A stretch of DNA of 29,398 nt from Lachnospiraceae bacterium UBA4381. Its GTDB lineage: Bacteria; Bacillota; Clostridia; Lachnospirales; Lachnospiraceae. The position numbers and the translations under genes are program-made. Below are positions 22,846 to 29,398 of this stretch, one piece after another (within the stretch, counting starts at the first letter, position 1; each line of letters opens with the position of its first letter). The stretch lies in NCBI GenBank assembly GCA_002391105.1, contig DGRT01000083.1, forward strand, positions 1 through 29,398, in the 5' to 3' direction. The notes below the pieces were generated by a model that searched no databases, had not been told where the DNA came from, and was given only the letters and a program-made list of their open reading frames with translations.

Positions 22846-24912
22846 TCATTCAGGCGAAACCGTATCCTCTTCCTTCTGATCACTCTCGCCAAGTCCATCC
22901 ATAATACTATCCATATTCTCATCGGTTTCCGTAGCTGCTTCTGTTGGCTGCTGATTCTGTTCCGGAGTAGAACCCGCCGAACTAATAGCCGGAGCATCTC
23001 CCTCAAATACAGGACTAGCTACCTCATCAGTTCCGGTCACATCCCCCTGCTCTGCATCTCCGGTCTTATAAATATTGAGATACGGAAGAAGCTCCTCTGC
23101 AATATCATTAAAGAGAAGTGCACCCGCACCGGATTCATCAGGATTTGGAACAGCAGGCTCATCTACTGTACAGTACACCATTACCTGCGGATCATCCACC
23201 GGAGAAAATCCGATAAAGGAAAGTATATATTTCCCCTGATTTCTCGGAAGCTTTTCCGCTGTACCGGTTTTCCCTCCGACAGCATAGCCTTCCACTATAG
23301 CCCTTCTACCGGTACCATTTTCAACAACGTCCCTGAGGATACCCTTCATCTGTTCTGATGTTTCCTGGGAAATGGTCCTTCTCACAAGAATCTTGTCATA
23401 GTTCTCAACCAGATTGCCATCAGCATCGATAACCTTTTTAACAACATGAGGCTGATAATAGTAGCCTCCATTTATTACAGAACAGAATGCAGTACCGAGC
23501 TGCATCATGGTTACATTAAGTCCCTGTCCAAATGATGATGTAGCAAGCTCAACGGGATTCAGAGTTTCCTGATGATAGACAACATTATAGAGGTCCTCTG
23601 CACTCGGTTCTCCGATTATATCAATCCCTGTTCTCTGACCGAAGCCGAAGAGAACCTGATACTTATCAAAGGTTGTTGCACCCTCCTGGGCAGCTATCTG
23701 CATGAGCGCATCATTACAGGACTGCTCTAATGCCTGAGGAACTGTCACCCATCCATGACCACTACGTTTATGACATTTGATCGGCCAGTCCGCAACCTGC
23801 TGTATTCCATCACAGAAGTAGGACTCCTCGCCAGTGATAGCACCATCCTCTATCGCACCGGATATGGTAAAGGTCTTGTAAGTAGAACCCGGTTCAAATG
23901 TATCGCTTATAACAAAATTTCTCCATACCTTGTCCAGATGATCTATCCTTTCCTCATCTGTAAGGTCCTTGCAGATCTTTTTATATTCTTCGTCCGAAAG
24001 AACTTCTCCCTCTTCTTCAAACTGATACTTCGCAGCCGACATAGAATATGCATTATTGGGATCATACTGATGTATATTATACAGCGCCATGATCTCACAG
24101 TTTTTAGGGTTCATAACAAGAACTGATATATTCTTGGCATTAAAGGTTTTCTGGAACTCCTCACTCTTCTCCTGAACTATCCTCTGAACTTCACTGTCTA
24201 TGGTCGTTACCAGACTGTATCCATCTGTAGCTGTTTCGAGCTCTCTCTGGAGACTGTAATCTTCTCCAAGATAGGTATATTTTCTTCCGTTCTGACCATT
24301 CAGGGAAGAATTATATCCACCTTCAACTCCACCGATACCAACATTTCCGCTTACCACAAAGCCAAGAATGTGACAGGCAAGATCACCATTCGGGTAGATT
24401 CTCTCATATTCCTCTTCAAGTCTGATTCCCACAACGCTTTTCAGATCATCCGCATTTTCTCTATCGGCAAGCATATAGTCTTTTACATCGTCATAGGTAA
24501 GCTTCTTTCGGATTATCTTATACATTGACTCGGAATCTTCGTAATATTTACCAAGCTCTTCGTCTGATATTCCAAAATATTTTTTCAAAGCCGCAGTTGT
24601 TGCTTCCCTGGTATAGTTATACTGAAGTATATTCTTGGGCTCTATTATCAGATTATAAACCTTTTTACTGGTTGCCAGCACTGAACCATTGCAGTCATAT
24701 ATATCGCCACGCTTAAATGGAACTATGATACTTTCATAATCCTTCTGGGCAAGAACTCTTTCAGTATATTCATCTCCCTGAAAAATATTATAATAAACCA
24801 CTGCACCAATGATGACGCCAAAGCATACGGTAAATGCTATAACCAAAAACAGAAGATGCCTTCGCATCCCCTCGTTGAATACCTTTCTCTTTTTTTTAGG
24901 TCTAACCGCCAT
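22846..24912 (-). CDS. pbpB: Class B penicillin-binding protein (FtsI/PBP2B/SpoVD type)
   Basis: This membrane-anchored DD-transpeptidase cross-links septal peptidoglycan with FtsW. The 688-residue protein has a basic tail, a membrane helix (about 19-42) and a dimerisation domain (about 60-225, with F-K-R-G-D-I-Y-D-C-N-G). The transpeptidase domain has S343-T-Y-K, S398-C-N and K548-T-G. No PASTA repeats follow. Instead the last 70 residues are an acidic, Ser/Thr/Glu-rich tail, probably disordered and external. Position after ftsL favours the vegetative division PBP; a sporulation SpoVD role cannot be excluded, but SpoVD usually has a PASTA domain. The ATG at 24910-24912 follows GAGGAC by about 9 bases. 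Confidence 0.93.
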   Translation of the reverse strand: MAVRPKKKRKVFNEGMRRHLLFLVIAFTVCFGVIIGAVVYYNIFQGDEYTERVLAQKDYESIIVPFKRGDIYDCNGSVLATSKKVYNLIIEPKNILQYNYTREATTAALKKYFGISDEELGKYYEDSESMYKIIRKKLTYDDVKDYMLADRENADDLKSVVGIRLEEEYERIYPNGDLACHILGFVVSGNVGIGGVEGGYNSSLNGQNGRKYTYLGEDYSLQRELETATDGYSLVTTIDSEVQRIVQEKSEEFQKTFNAKNISVLVMNPKNCEIMALYNIHQYDPNNAYSMSAAKYQFEEEGEVLSDEEYKKICKDLTDEERIDHLDKVWRNFVISDTFEPGSTYKTFTISGAIEDGAITGEESYFCDGIQQVADWPIKCHKRSGHGWVTVPQALEQSCNDALMQIAAQEGATTFDKYQVLFGFGQRTGIDIIGEPSAEDLYNVVYHQETLNPVELATSSFGQGLNVTMMQLGTAFCSVINGGYYYQPHVVKKVIDADGNLVENYDKILVRRTISQETSEQMKGILRDVVENGTGRRAIVEGYAVGGKTGTAEKLPRNQGKYILSFIGFSPVDDPQVMVYCTVDEPAVPNPDESGAGALLFNDIAEELLPYLNIYKTGDAEQGDVTGTDEVASPVFEGDAPAISSAGSTPEQNQQPTEAATETDENMDSIMDGLGESDQKEEDTVSPE

Positions 24913-24967
24913 ATAAAAACTGTCCTCTAAATGTCAAAATAATAAACATCCTATAAAACCACATCAA

Positions 24968-24989
24968 GACCGCTGATTAATCAACGGTC
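24968..24989 (-). other. Hairpin spanning the ftsL stop codon
   Basis: GACCGTTG and CAGCGGTC pair (one T-G) around an ATTAAT loop that holds part of the ftsL stop codon. No T-run follows, so it may modulate ftsL stability or coupling to the PBP gene rather than terminate. Confidence 0.4.
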
Positions 24990-25459
24990 TTTGGAACATC
25001 ATTATACTGTTTTACATAGTCGCCATTTTCCTGCTCGTAGTATATAATCTGTCCATTCTGCGAATATACCATACCAAGCTCCCCTGTGGCAATAGTATAT
25101 ATATCTTCCAGTGAATACATACTATCCAGCTTATTCTCATGAGCCGAGTTATCTGCTTCTATACTCTGCAGGCTTTCCCTAAGTGAATCTATGCTTCTTT
25201 CCTTGGATTCAACACTCGTTTGTACTGTTATCATTACAACGCAGGCTGCAACCACCATCAGAAACATAAGTACCAGAACAGCCATATATCTGAAGTCAAA
25301 GCCTCTGGATTCCTCTGCGATTCTGGCGGCCTTTCTGTAGCTCACCCTTCCCCGTCTCGCCGGTCTCCTTACCTCAGGCTCATCCTCATAATACCTTCTG
25401 GGACTTACCTCATAGCGTCTTGCCGCATTTCCATCATAATACATATCTCTTCTTGCCAT
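24977..25459 (-). CDS. ftsL: Cell division protein FtsL
   Basis: This bitopic protein forms the coiled-coil core of the FtsQLB complex that activates FtsW and its PBP. The 160-residue protein has an Arg/Tyr-rich cytoplasmic tail of about 55 residues, a membrane helix (about 57-79), a short external coiled coil (about 83-112) and I-Y-T-I-A-T-G-E-L-G-M-V, the typical end of the family's helix. The tail is long and rich in Y-Y and R-R pairs. Sequence conservation is low in the family; the call rests on this topology and on its place between rsmH and the PBP gene. The ATG at 25457-25459 follows GGAAG. Confidence 0.88.
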   Translation of the reverse strand: MARRDMYYDGNAARRYEVSPRRYYEDEPEVRRPARRGRVSYRKAARIAEESRGFDFRYMAVLVLMFLMVVAACVVMITVQTSVESKERSIDSLRESLQSIEADNSAHENKLDSMYSLEDIYTIATGELGMVYSQNGQIIYYEQENGDYVKQYNDVPKTVD

Positions 25460-25490
25460 ACCTTACACTTCCCATCATTTTATTTATAAA

Positions 25491-26423
25491 CTATTCTTTG
25501 CAGAATATTCTCAGCTTTGCGCTGCTGCTTCTTGGATTCATTTCCAGTTCTTCCCTGTCTGCCACAACAGGTTTTCTGGTAATTACCCTTCCCTTTGGCT
25601 TTCTTCCGCAGGTACATACCGGGAAATCAGGCGGGCAGATGCAGGGATTCTCAGCAGTTCGCATCGCCCGCTTGACGATTCTGTCTTCCAGCGAATGAAA
25701 TGTGATGATACATAATCTTCCTCCGGGATTCAGAAGCTCGATCATATCATCCAGACCATCTTCCAAAACACTCAGTTCTTTATTTAACTCTATCCTGATA
25801 GCCTGATAGGTTCTTTTGCAGGGATTACCTCCCTGTCTTCTTGCTGCTGCAGGAATCGAGCTCATGATAATCTCATTTAGTTCAAAGGTGGTCTCCAGTC
25901 TCTTTTTTTCTCTGAAGCTCACTATATTTGCAGCAATCTTTCCGGCAAACTTTTCTTCGCCGTAGTCCTTCAGAATCCTTCTCAGATCATCCTCGGAGTA
26001 ATCATTCAGAAGATCCTCTGCAGTATATTCAGCGGACTGGTCCATTCTCATATCAAGAGGTGCATCCTCTCTGTAAGAAAAGCCTCTCTCTGCATTATCA
26101 AACTGATAGGACGAAACCCCAAGATCCATAAGTATTCCGTCAACAGATGTGATACCTCTTTCCTGAAGAACCGATCTCATATTCACGTAATTACTGTGAA
26201 TAAGGATTACATTCGGATACTCCCTTAGTCTTTCCCCTGCCGCAGCGAGCGCATCCATATCCTGATCTATACCTACCAGACATCCTCTGGGAGAAAGTCT
26301 TTTAACTATTTCAGACGAATGTCCCGCCCCGCCAAGAGTGCCATCTACATATATTCCGTCAGGTTTTATATCCAGCCCTTCAATCACAGGCCTCAGCATA
26401 ATTGGTATATGTTTAAATTCCAA
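25491..26423 (-). CDS. rsmH: 16S rRNA (cytosine1402-N4)-methyltransferase
   Basis: RsmH methylates N4 of C1402 in the 16S rRNA decoding centre using SAM. The 310-residue protein has H-I-P-I-M-L-R-P at its start, the SAM-binding D-G-T-L-G-G-A-G-H-S (27-36), the inserted helical domain with D-M-R-M, and the late motifs I-T-F-H-S-L-E-D-R and N-P-R-S-S-S-A-K-L-R. A C-x-C-P-P-D-F-P-V-C-T-C-G cluster near the C-terminus may bind metal, as in many clostridial homologues. The start is TTG at 26421-26423, 9 bases after GGAGG; the next Met would remove the conserved H-I-P motif. It begins 23 bases after mraZ. Confidence 0.97.
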   Translation of the reverse strand: MEFKHIPIMLRPVIEGLDIKPDGIYVDGTLGGAGHSSEIVKRLSPRGCLVGIDQDMDALAAAGERLREYPNVILIHSNYVNMRSVLQERGITSVDGILMDLGVSSYQFDNAERGFSYREDAPLDMRMDQSAEYTAEDLLNDYSEDDLRRILKDYGEEKFAGKIAANIVSFREKKRLETTFELNEIIMSSIPAAARRQGGNPCKRTYQAIRIELNKELSVLEDGLDDMIELLNPGGRLCIITFHSLEDRIVKRAMRTAENPCICPPDFPVCTCGRKPKGRVITRKPVVADREELEMNPRSSSAKLRIFCKE

Positions 26424-26446
26424 CTACCAGTTCCTCCAGCCCTTTA

Positions 26447-26896
26447 CTAGAAACGAAGCTTCTTCTCTGAAATCTTCTTGGACATCTTCTCGCTTGTATA
26501 TTCTTCTTCAGGGAAATTCTCTTCGTAGGTTTCCCTATCCCAGACCTCAGCCACTTTACCATTTCCAATAACTTTAACTTCCTTGGTAATTCCGGCATAT
26601 TCCCTAAGATTCTTGGATAAAATGATTCTTCCCTGAGAGTCAAATTCACAGCGGTCAACCTTTGCTGTGAAGTTTCTGAACAGGTCTCTATCTTCTTTTA
26701 AGCTTGTATCCAACTGTTCTTCCAGACTATCAACAAACTTTTCAAACTGTTCGTAGGAATATATTCTGAGACATTTATCCGGTCCTCTTCCGACTACAAC
26801 CTTGGAACCCAGGTCTTCTCTGAACTTGAAAGGAACACTAAGTCTGCCTTTAGCATCTACATTATGGTTATATTCTCCAATAAGTAACAAAGACAC
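26447..26896 (-). CDS. mraZ: Transcriptional regulator MraZ
   Basis: MraZ is a ring-forming DNA-binding protein with two SpoVT/AbrB-like halves that represses its own dcw operon in several bacteria. The 149-residue protein carries the family's G-E-Y-N-H-N-V-D-A-K-G-R-L (7-19) and, in the second half, the matching C-E-F-D-S-Q-G-R-I with L-R-E-Y-A-G-I. The C-terminal 12 residues are a charged extension. The start is GTG at 26894-26896, about 10 bases after GGAGG (26907-26911); no ATG lies near. It heads the dcw cluster. GTGG-type repeats in its promoter region are candidate MraZ binding sites. Confidence 0.96.
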   Translation of the reverse strand: MSLLLIGEYNHNVDAKGRLSVPFKFREDLGSKVVVGRGPDKCLRIYSYEQFEKFVDSLEEQLDTSLKEDRDLFRNFTAKVDRCEFDSQGRIILSKNLREYAGITKEVKVIGNGKVAEVWDRETYEENFPEEEYTSEKMSKKISEKKLRF

Positions 26897-26999
26897 CTTA
26901 TTTGCCCCTCCTTTCCCAGATTCCTTTCAAAAAAACCTCAAATCTCACAATTTTTTCCCACATCATGGGTTTCGATAGATTTTGACCAGTAAGTCATCA

Positions 27000-27018
27000 C
27001 CACAATTACCCACTTTTT
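27000..27018 (-). promoter_or_regulatory. mraZ: Candidate MraZ operator at the mraZ transcription start
   Basis: The minus strand reads AAAAAGTGGGTAATTGTGG: two GTGG boxes whose starts are exactly 10 bases apart, the first in AAAGTGGGT. MraZ proteins are known to bind direct repeats of TGGG or AAAGTG type at about 10-base spacing near their own promoter. The site begins 5 bases after the -10 element, where binding would block initiation. TGTGGTGATGA, which starts in the second box, recurs in the distal cluster. Confidence 0.6.
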
Positions 27019-27022
27019 AAGT

Positions 27023-27051
27023 ATATTAACCTACGAATACACAAAATGCAA
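27023..27051 (-). promoter_or_regulatory. Probable mraZ (dcw operon) promoter
   Basis: TTGCAT (27046-27051), a 17-base spacer and TAATAT (27023-27028) lie between the lgt terminator and the GTGG boxes. The -35 is only a fair match. A palindrome AAAATGC-N4-GCATTTT (27043-27060) covers the -35 and may be a second regulatory site. An alternative -10, TATACT, overlaps but has no suitably spaced -35. Confidence 0.5.
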
Positions 27052-27080
27052 GCGCATTTTCGAATTTCAGAAGGATTTCA

Positions 27081-27134
27081 CAAAAAAATAAAAGCCCCTA
27101 TTTTCCGTCATTTTGACGAAAAATAAGAGCTTTT
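27081..27134 (-). terminator. Strong intrinsic terminator after lgt
   Basis: Arms 27090-27110 and 27114-27134 form a 21-bp stem (with G-T pairs on the transcribed strand) around an AAA loop, and the minus-strand transcript continues into TTTTATTTTTTT. The other strand would also end in a T-run, so it can act both ways. It isolates ychF-lgt from the mraZ promoter. Confidence 0.9.
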
Positions 27135-27256
27135 TTATACATTATTACAATATATATGGTCTTTCAAAAACAGCGCCACTAAATATTGTGATTACCGGAT
27201 ATTATGAGCACTTTTTTCATATATTATATATTTTTCAGGAAATAAGGTCTTTTTCC

Positions 27257-27294
27257 CCACTTCCTCCCCCACATATATCCACACTCATCACCAC
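27257..27294 (-). repeat. Distal GTGG repeat cluster downstream of lgt
   Basis: Four GTGG boxes on the minus strand (27291-27294, 27279-27282, 27269-27272, 27257-27260) start 12, 10 and 12 bases apart. TGTGGTGATGA at 27285-27295 is identical to the 11 bases at 26994-27004 in the mraZ promoter region, 291 bases away. The cluster could be an auxiliary MraZ site; it lies upstream of the lgt terminator. Confidence 0.45.
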
Positions 27295-27302
27295 ACTGCA
27301 CC

Positions 27303-28214
27303 TCAAATGGTCTCAGTGTCCTTTTTCTTTAACCGCATCCTGTTATATATTATCACGCCGACTGCTACAAGCACGCACGCCACTGCAACCACCTGACTTA
27401 TCTTGAAGGGACCCATCATCAATGAATCAGATCTAAGACTCTCTACCAGAAATCTTCCCACTCCATAGCCAGCCACATATATCATGGCAAGCTCTCCATC
27501 AAACTTTTTCTTCTTTCTATAGAAGAAAATGATGGCAAGGATCAGCAGGTTCCAGAATCCTTCATATAGAAAGGTCGGATGAACCGTTATACAGGTTATA
27601 CCCTTAACCATTTCAGTATGCTCCTGCATCTCAGATGTAATAATCCCGGTTGAAACCATTTCATTATAAAAAGCGTTACTATAATACTCTACAGGAATTG
27701 CCATTCTGAATACTGAGGAGGTAAATGTTCCAAAGGCTTCCCTGTTAAAGAAATTGCCCCATCTTCCAAGTATCTGACCTATCAGGACACCCATAGTTAC
27801 CGTATCTCCCAGAAGAGGGAGACTGATCTTCTTAACTCTGGAAAATATAAGTCCTGTTATCGTACCGGCTATAAGTCCGCCATATATAGCAAGACCGCCA
27901 TTTCTGATATTTATCATATCCAGAAGCGTCTTTCCAAAAGACTTACCTTCTTCTATAAATCTGTCCGGATAGAATATAATATAGTATATTCTCGCACCTA
28001 TTATAGAAGGAATAACCATAGCAAGAAAAAAGTCCAGATAATCTTCTTCATTCTGCCCTGTTCTCTTCGCTTCTTTTAATGATACAAAATAAGCCAGAAC
28101 AAATCCGGAAGTAACGACTATGGCATAAAAAGGAAGAAAGAAGCTTCCTATGTGAATCCCTCTTGGCACATTTTCCAGAAAAATACCAAGTCCGGGAAAA
28201 TATATTCCATTCAT
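27303..28214 (-). CDS. lgt: Prolipoprotein diacylglyceryl transferase
   Basis: Lgt transfers diacylglycerol from phosphatidylglycerol to the lipobox Cys of prolipoproteins, the first step of lipoprotein maturation. The 303-residue protein has about seven membrane helices and the signature G-R-W-G-N-F-F-N-R-E-A-F-G (150-162). Also visible are G-A-R-I-Y-Y-I-I-F (73-81) and R-N-G-G-L-A-I-Y-G-G (104-113), which frame the active site. The C-terminus is short and basic. It starts 27 bases after ychF, with AGGTGG upstream, so the two are probably co-transcribed. Its substrates would include the solute-binding lipoprotein at 8940-11207. Confidence 0.97.
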   Translation of the reverse strand: MNGIYFPGLGIFLENVPRGIHIGSFFLPFYAIVVTSGFVLAYFVSLKEAKRTGQNEEDYLDFFLAMVIPSIIGARIYYIIFYPDRFIEEGKSFGKTLLDMINIRNGGLAIYGGLIAGTITGLIFSRVKKISLPLLGDTVTMGVLIGQILGRWGNFFNREAFGTFTSSVFRMAIPVEYYSNAFYNEMVSTGIITSEMQEHTEMVKGITCITVHPTFLYEGFWNLLILAIIFFYRKKKKFDGELAMIYVAGYGVGRFLVESLRSDSLMMGPFKISQVVAVACVLVAVGVIIYNRMRLKKKDTETI

Positions 28215-28241
28215 ATCTATTCCACCTGTTCCAGACTCATC

Positions 28242-29345
28242 TTATACATTAAACTTGAAAAGAACTACGTCGCCATCCTTCATGACATACTCTTTTCCTT
28301 CCTGTCGTACAAGTCCCTTCTCCTTAGCCGCAGCCATACTTCCTTCCCTTATCAGGTCATCATAAGCAACAACCTCTGCTTTGATGAAGCCCCTTTCAAA
28401 ATCAGAATGAATCTTTCCTGCAGCCTGAGGAGCCTTGGTTCCCTCTTTGATAGTCCAGGCTCTTGACTCCTGCTTACCGGCTGTAAGATAACTGATAAGT
28501 CCAAGCAATGTATAGCTTGCCTTGATAAGCTTATCAAGACCGGATTCCTTAAGTCCAAGATCCTCGAGGAACATCTTCCTTTCATCATCATCCAGCTCTG
28601 ATATCTCCGCTTCCATCTGGGCGCATACTGTAAACACCTGTGCATCAGTTTCAGCAGCATATTCACGAACCTTCTTCACGTAGTCATTATTTGCGCCATC
28701 GTCAGCCATATCGTCTTCACTAACATTTGCCGCATATATAACCTTCTTCTCTGTAAGAAGTGTATATTCCTTTATCCAGGCAGCCTCATCCTCATCAGCG
28801 GCATTTATCTCAAAGGTTCTTACCGGCTTTCCCGCCTCAAGATGCTCCTTGATGCGATTCTGGAATTCCAGCTCCTTAGCCGCCATCTTATCATTTCTGG
28901 AAAGCTTGACAGTCTTGGATATTCTCCTCTCCAAAACCTCCAAATCTGAGAATATAAGCTCGATATTGATAGTCTCTATATCCCTTATCGGATCAACCGA
29001 ACCATCCACATGTATAACATCAGGATCGTCAAAGCATCTTACAACATGTACGATAGCATCACATTCCCTGATGTTGGCAAGGAACTGGTTTCCTAGTCCC
29101 TCACCCTTGGAGGCTCCCTTAACAAGTCCGGCTATATCAACAAATTCTATAATAGCAGGAGTTGTCTTGTCAGAATCATACATCTTTGTAAGTACATCCA
29201 GCCTCTCATCCGGCACTGCAACTATACCGACATTCGGATCAATAGTAGCAAAGGGATAATTAGCCGCAAGCGCTCCCGCTTTTGTAAGTGAATTAAATAA
29301 TGTAGATTTGCCTACGTTAGGCAGACCGACTATACCTAGTTTCAT
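28242..29345 (-). CDS. ychF: Redox-regulated ribosome-binding ATPase YchF (OLA1 family)
   Basis: YchF is an Obg-family P-loop protein that prefers ATP to GTP and binds ribosomes; it is implicated in stress and translation control. The 367-residue protein has the usual length. Visible are G-L-P-N-V-G-K-S-T (7-15), then P-F-A-T-I-D-P-N-V-G, and the D-I-A-G-L-V-K-G-A-S-K-G-E-G switch. A helical coiled-coil domain sits in the middle, and the TGS domain ends G-D-V-V-L-F-K-F-N-V. The G4 position reads N-V-S-E in place of the GTP-specific N-K-x-D, as expected for an ATP-binding member. The ATG at 29343-29345 follows GAAAGAGGAAA. No clear promoter is seen in the 53 bases left before the window edge. 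Confidence 0.98.
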   Translation of the reverse strand: MKLGIVGLPNVGKSTLFNSLTKAGALAANYPFATIDPNVGIVAVPDERLDVLTKMYDSDKTTPAIIEFVDIAGLVKGASKGEGLGNQFLANIRECDAIVHVVRCFDDPDVIHVDGSVDPIRDIETINIELIFSDLEVLERRISKTVKLSRNDKMAAKELEFQNRIKEHLEAGKPVRTFEINAADEDEAAWIKEYTLLTEKKVIYAANVSEDDMADDGANNDYVKKVREYAAETDAQVFTVCAQMEAEISELDDDERKMFLEDLGLKESGLDKLIKASYTLLGLISYLTAGKQESRAWTIKEGTKAPQAAGKIHSDFERGFIKAEVVAYDDLIREGSMAAAKEKGLVRQEGKEYVMKDGDVVLFKFNV

Positions 29346-29398
29346 AATAATTTCCTCTTTCCTTTATTTATTGGGGTTTCCAGACTTTCTATTTGAAC

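Larger units (their letters stand above)
26897..27302. other. Intergenic region between lgt and mraZ
   Basis: The 406 bases contain no convincing gene. Read along the minus strand they hold a GTGG-repeat cluster (27294-27257), AT-rich DNA, the lgt terminator (27134-27081), a palindrome and promoter for mraZ (27060-27023), two GTGG boxes (27018-27000) and the mraZ leader of about 115 bases. The leader shows no clear riboswitch. Confidence 0.8.

Noticed and set aside
22483..23358. Open frame of 291 codons on the plus strand
   Set aside because: It is antisense to murD and the PBP gene, Ser/Ile/Tyr-rich, with no family similarity.
27257..27294. DnaA boxes or a replication origin
   Set aside because: One stretch resembles a DnaA box loosely, but the pattern is GTGG at 10-12 base spacing and no dnaA, dnaN or AT-rich unwinding context fits; MraZ-type boxes explain it better.

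Overview
The window looks like chromosomal DNA of a low-to-mid GC Firmicute, most likely a member of the Lachnospiraceae. The reasons are the gene repertoire (SpoVD/FtsI-type PBP, DivIB, FtsL and MraZ in one cluster), the lipoprotein sugar-binding protein with two MalF/MalG-type permeases and no local ATPase, a periplasmic-binding-protein/GGDEF fusion, strong AGGAGG ribosome binding sites and frequent TTG starts. The family assignment is inference from gene style. No rRNA, tRNA, CRISPR array, phage or transposase gene was seen.

Layout. (1) 1-1119, minus: the 5' part of rplL, then rplJ behind a strong promoter, an L10-type autoregulatory leader and an attenuator hairpin. hypF, not rplK-rplA, lies upstream. 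(2) 1127-13580, minus: what looks like one long transcription unit in the order diguanylate cyclase with a sugar-binding-protein-like sensor, lipoprotein solute-binding protein, two permeases, HlyD/MacA-like adaptor, MacB-periplasmic-domain membrane protein, and an enlarged HypF. The mix of importer-type and efflux-type parts is the least ordinary gene content here. (3) 13581-14097: a divergent intergenic region with an array of short triloop hairpins and two near-identical repeat units. (4) 14098-15748, plus: purM-purN. (5) 15756-15815: a perfect 28-bp inverted repeat between convergent genes. (6) 15812-18159, minus: a hotdog thioesterase, a coiled-coil protein of unknown function, and a GT2 glycosyltransferase. 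(7) 18181-27060, minus: a division and cell wall (dcw) cluster, mraZ-rsmH-ftsL-pbpB-murD-ftsW-ftsQ-ftsZ, with a promoter and candidate MraZ operator at its head, its own promoter before ftsZ, and a terminator after ftsZ. mraY, murG, murE, murF, ftsA and sepF are not present. (8) 27090-29345, minus: ychF-lgt, closed by a 21-bp stem terminator.

How the parts work together. The dcw genes encode the division-site transglycosylase/transpeptidase pair (FtsW with the PBP), its partners FtsL and FtsQ/DivIB, the FtsZ ring protein and the precursor enzyme MurD, with MraZ as likely autorepressor. Lgt supplies the lipid anchor needed by lipoproteins such as the solute-binding protein. PurM and PurN are two steps of de novo purine synthesis. 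The function of the 1127-13580 unit is unknown. A plausible reading is nutrient or envelope sensing coupled to c-di-GMP and transport, but the substrate and direction cannot be read from the sequence.
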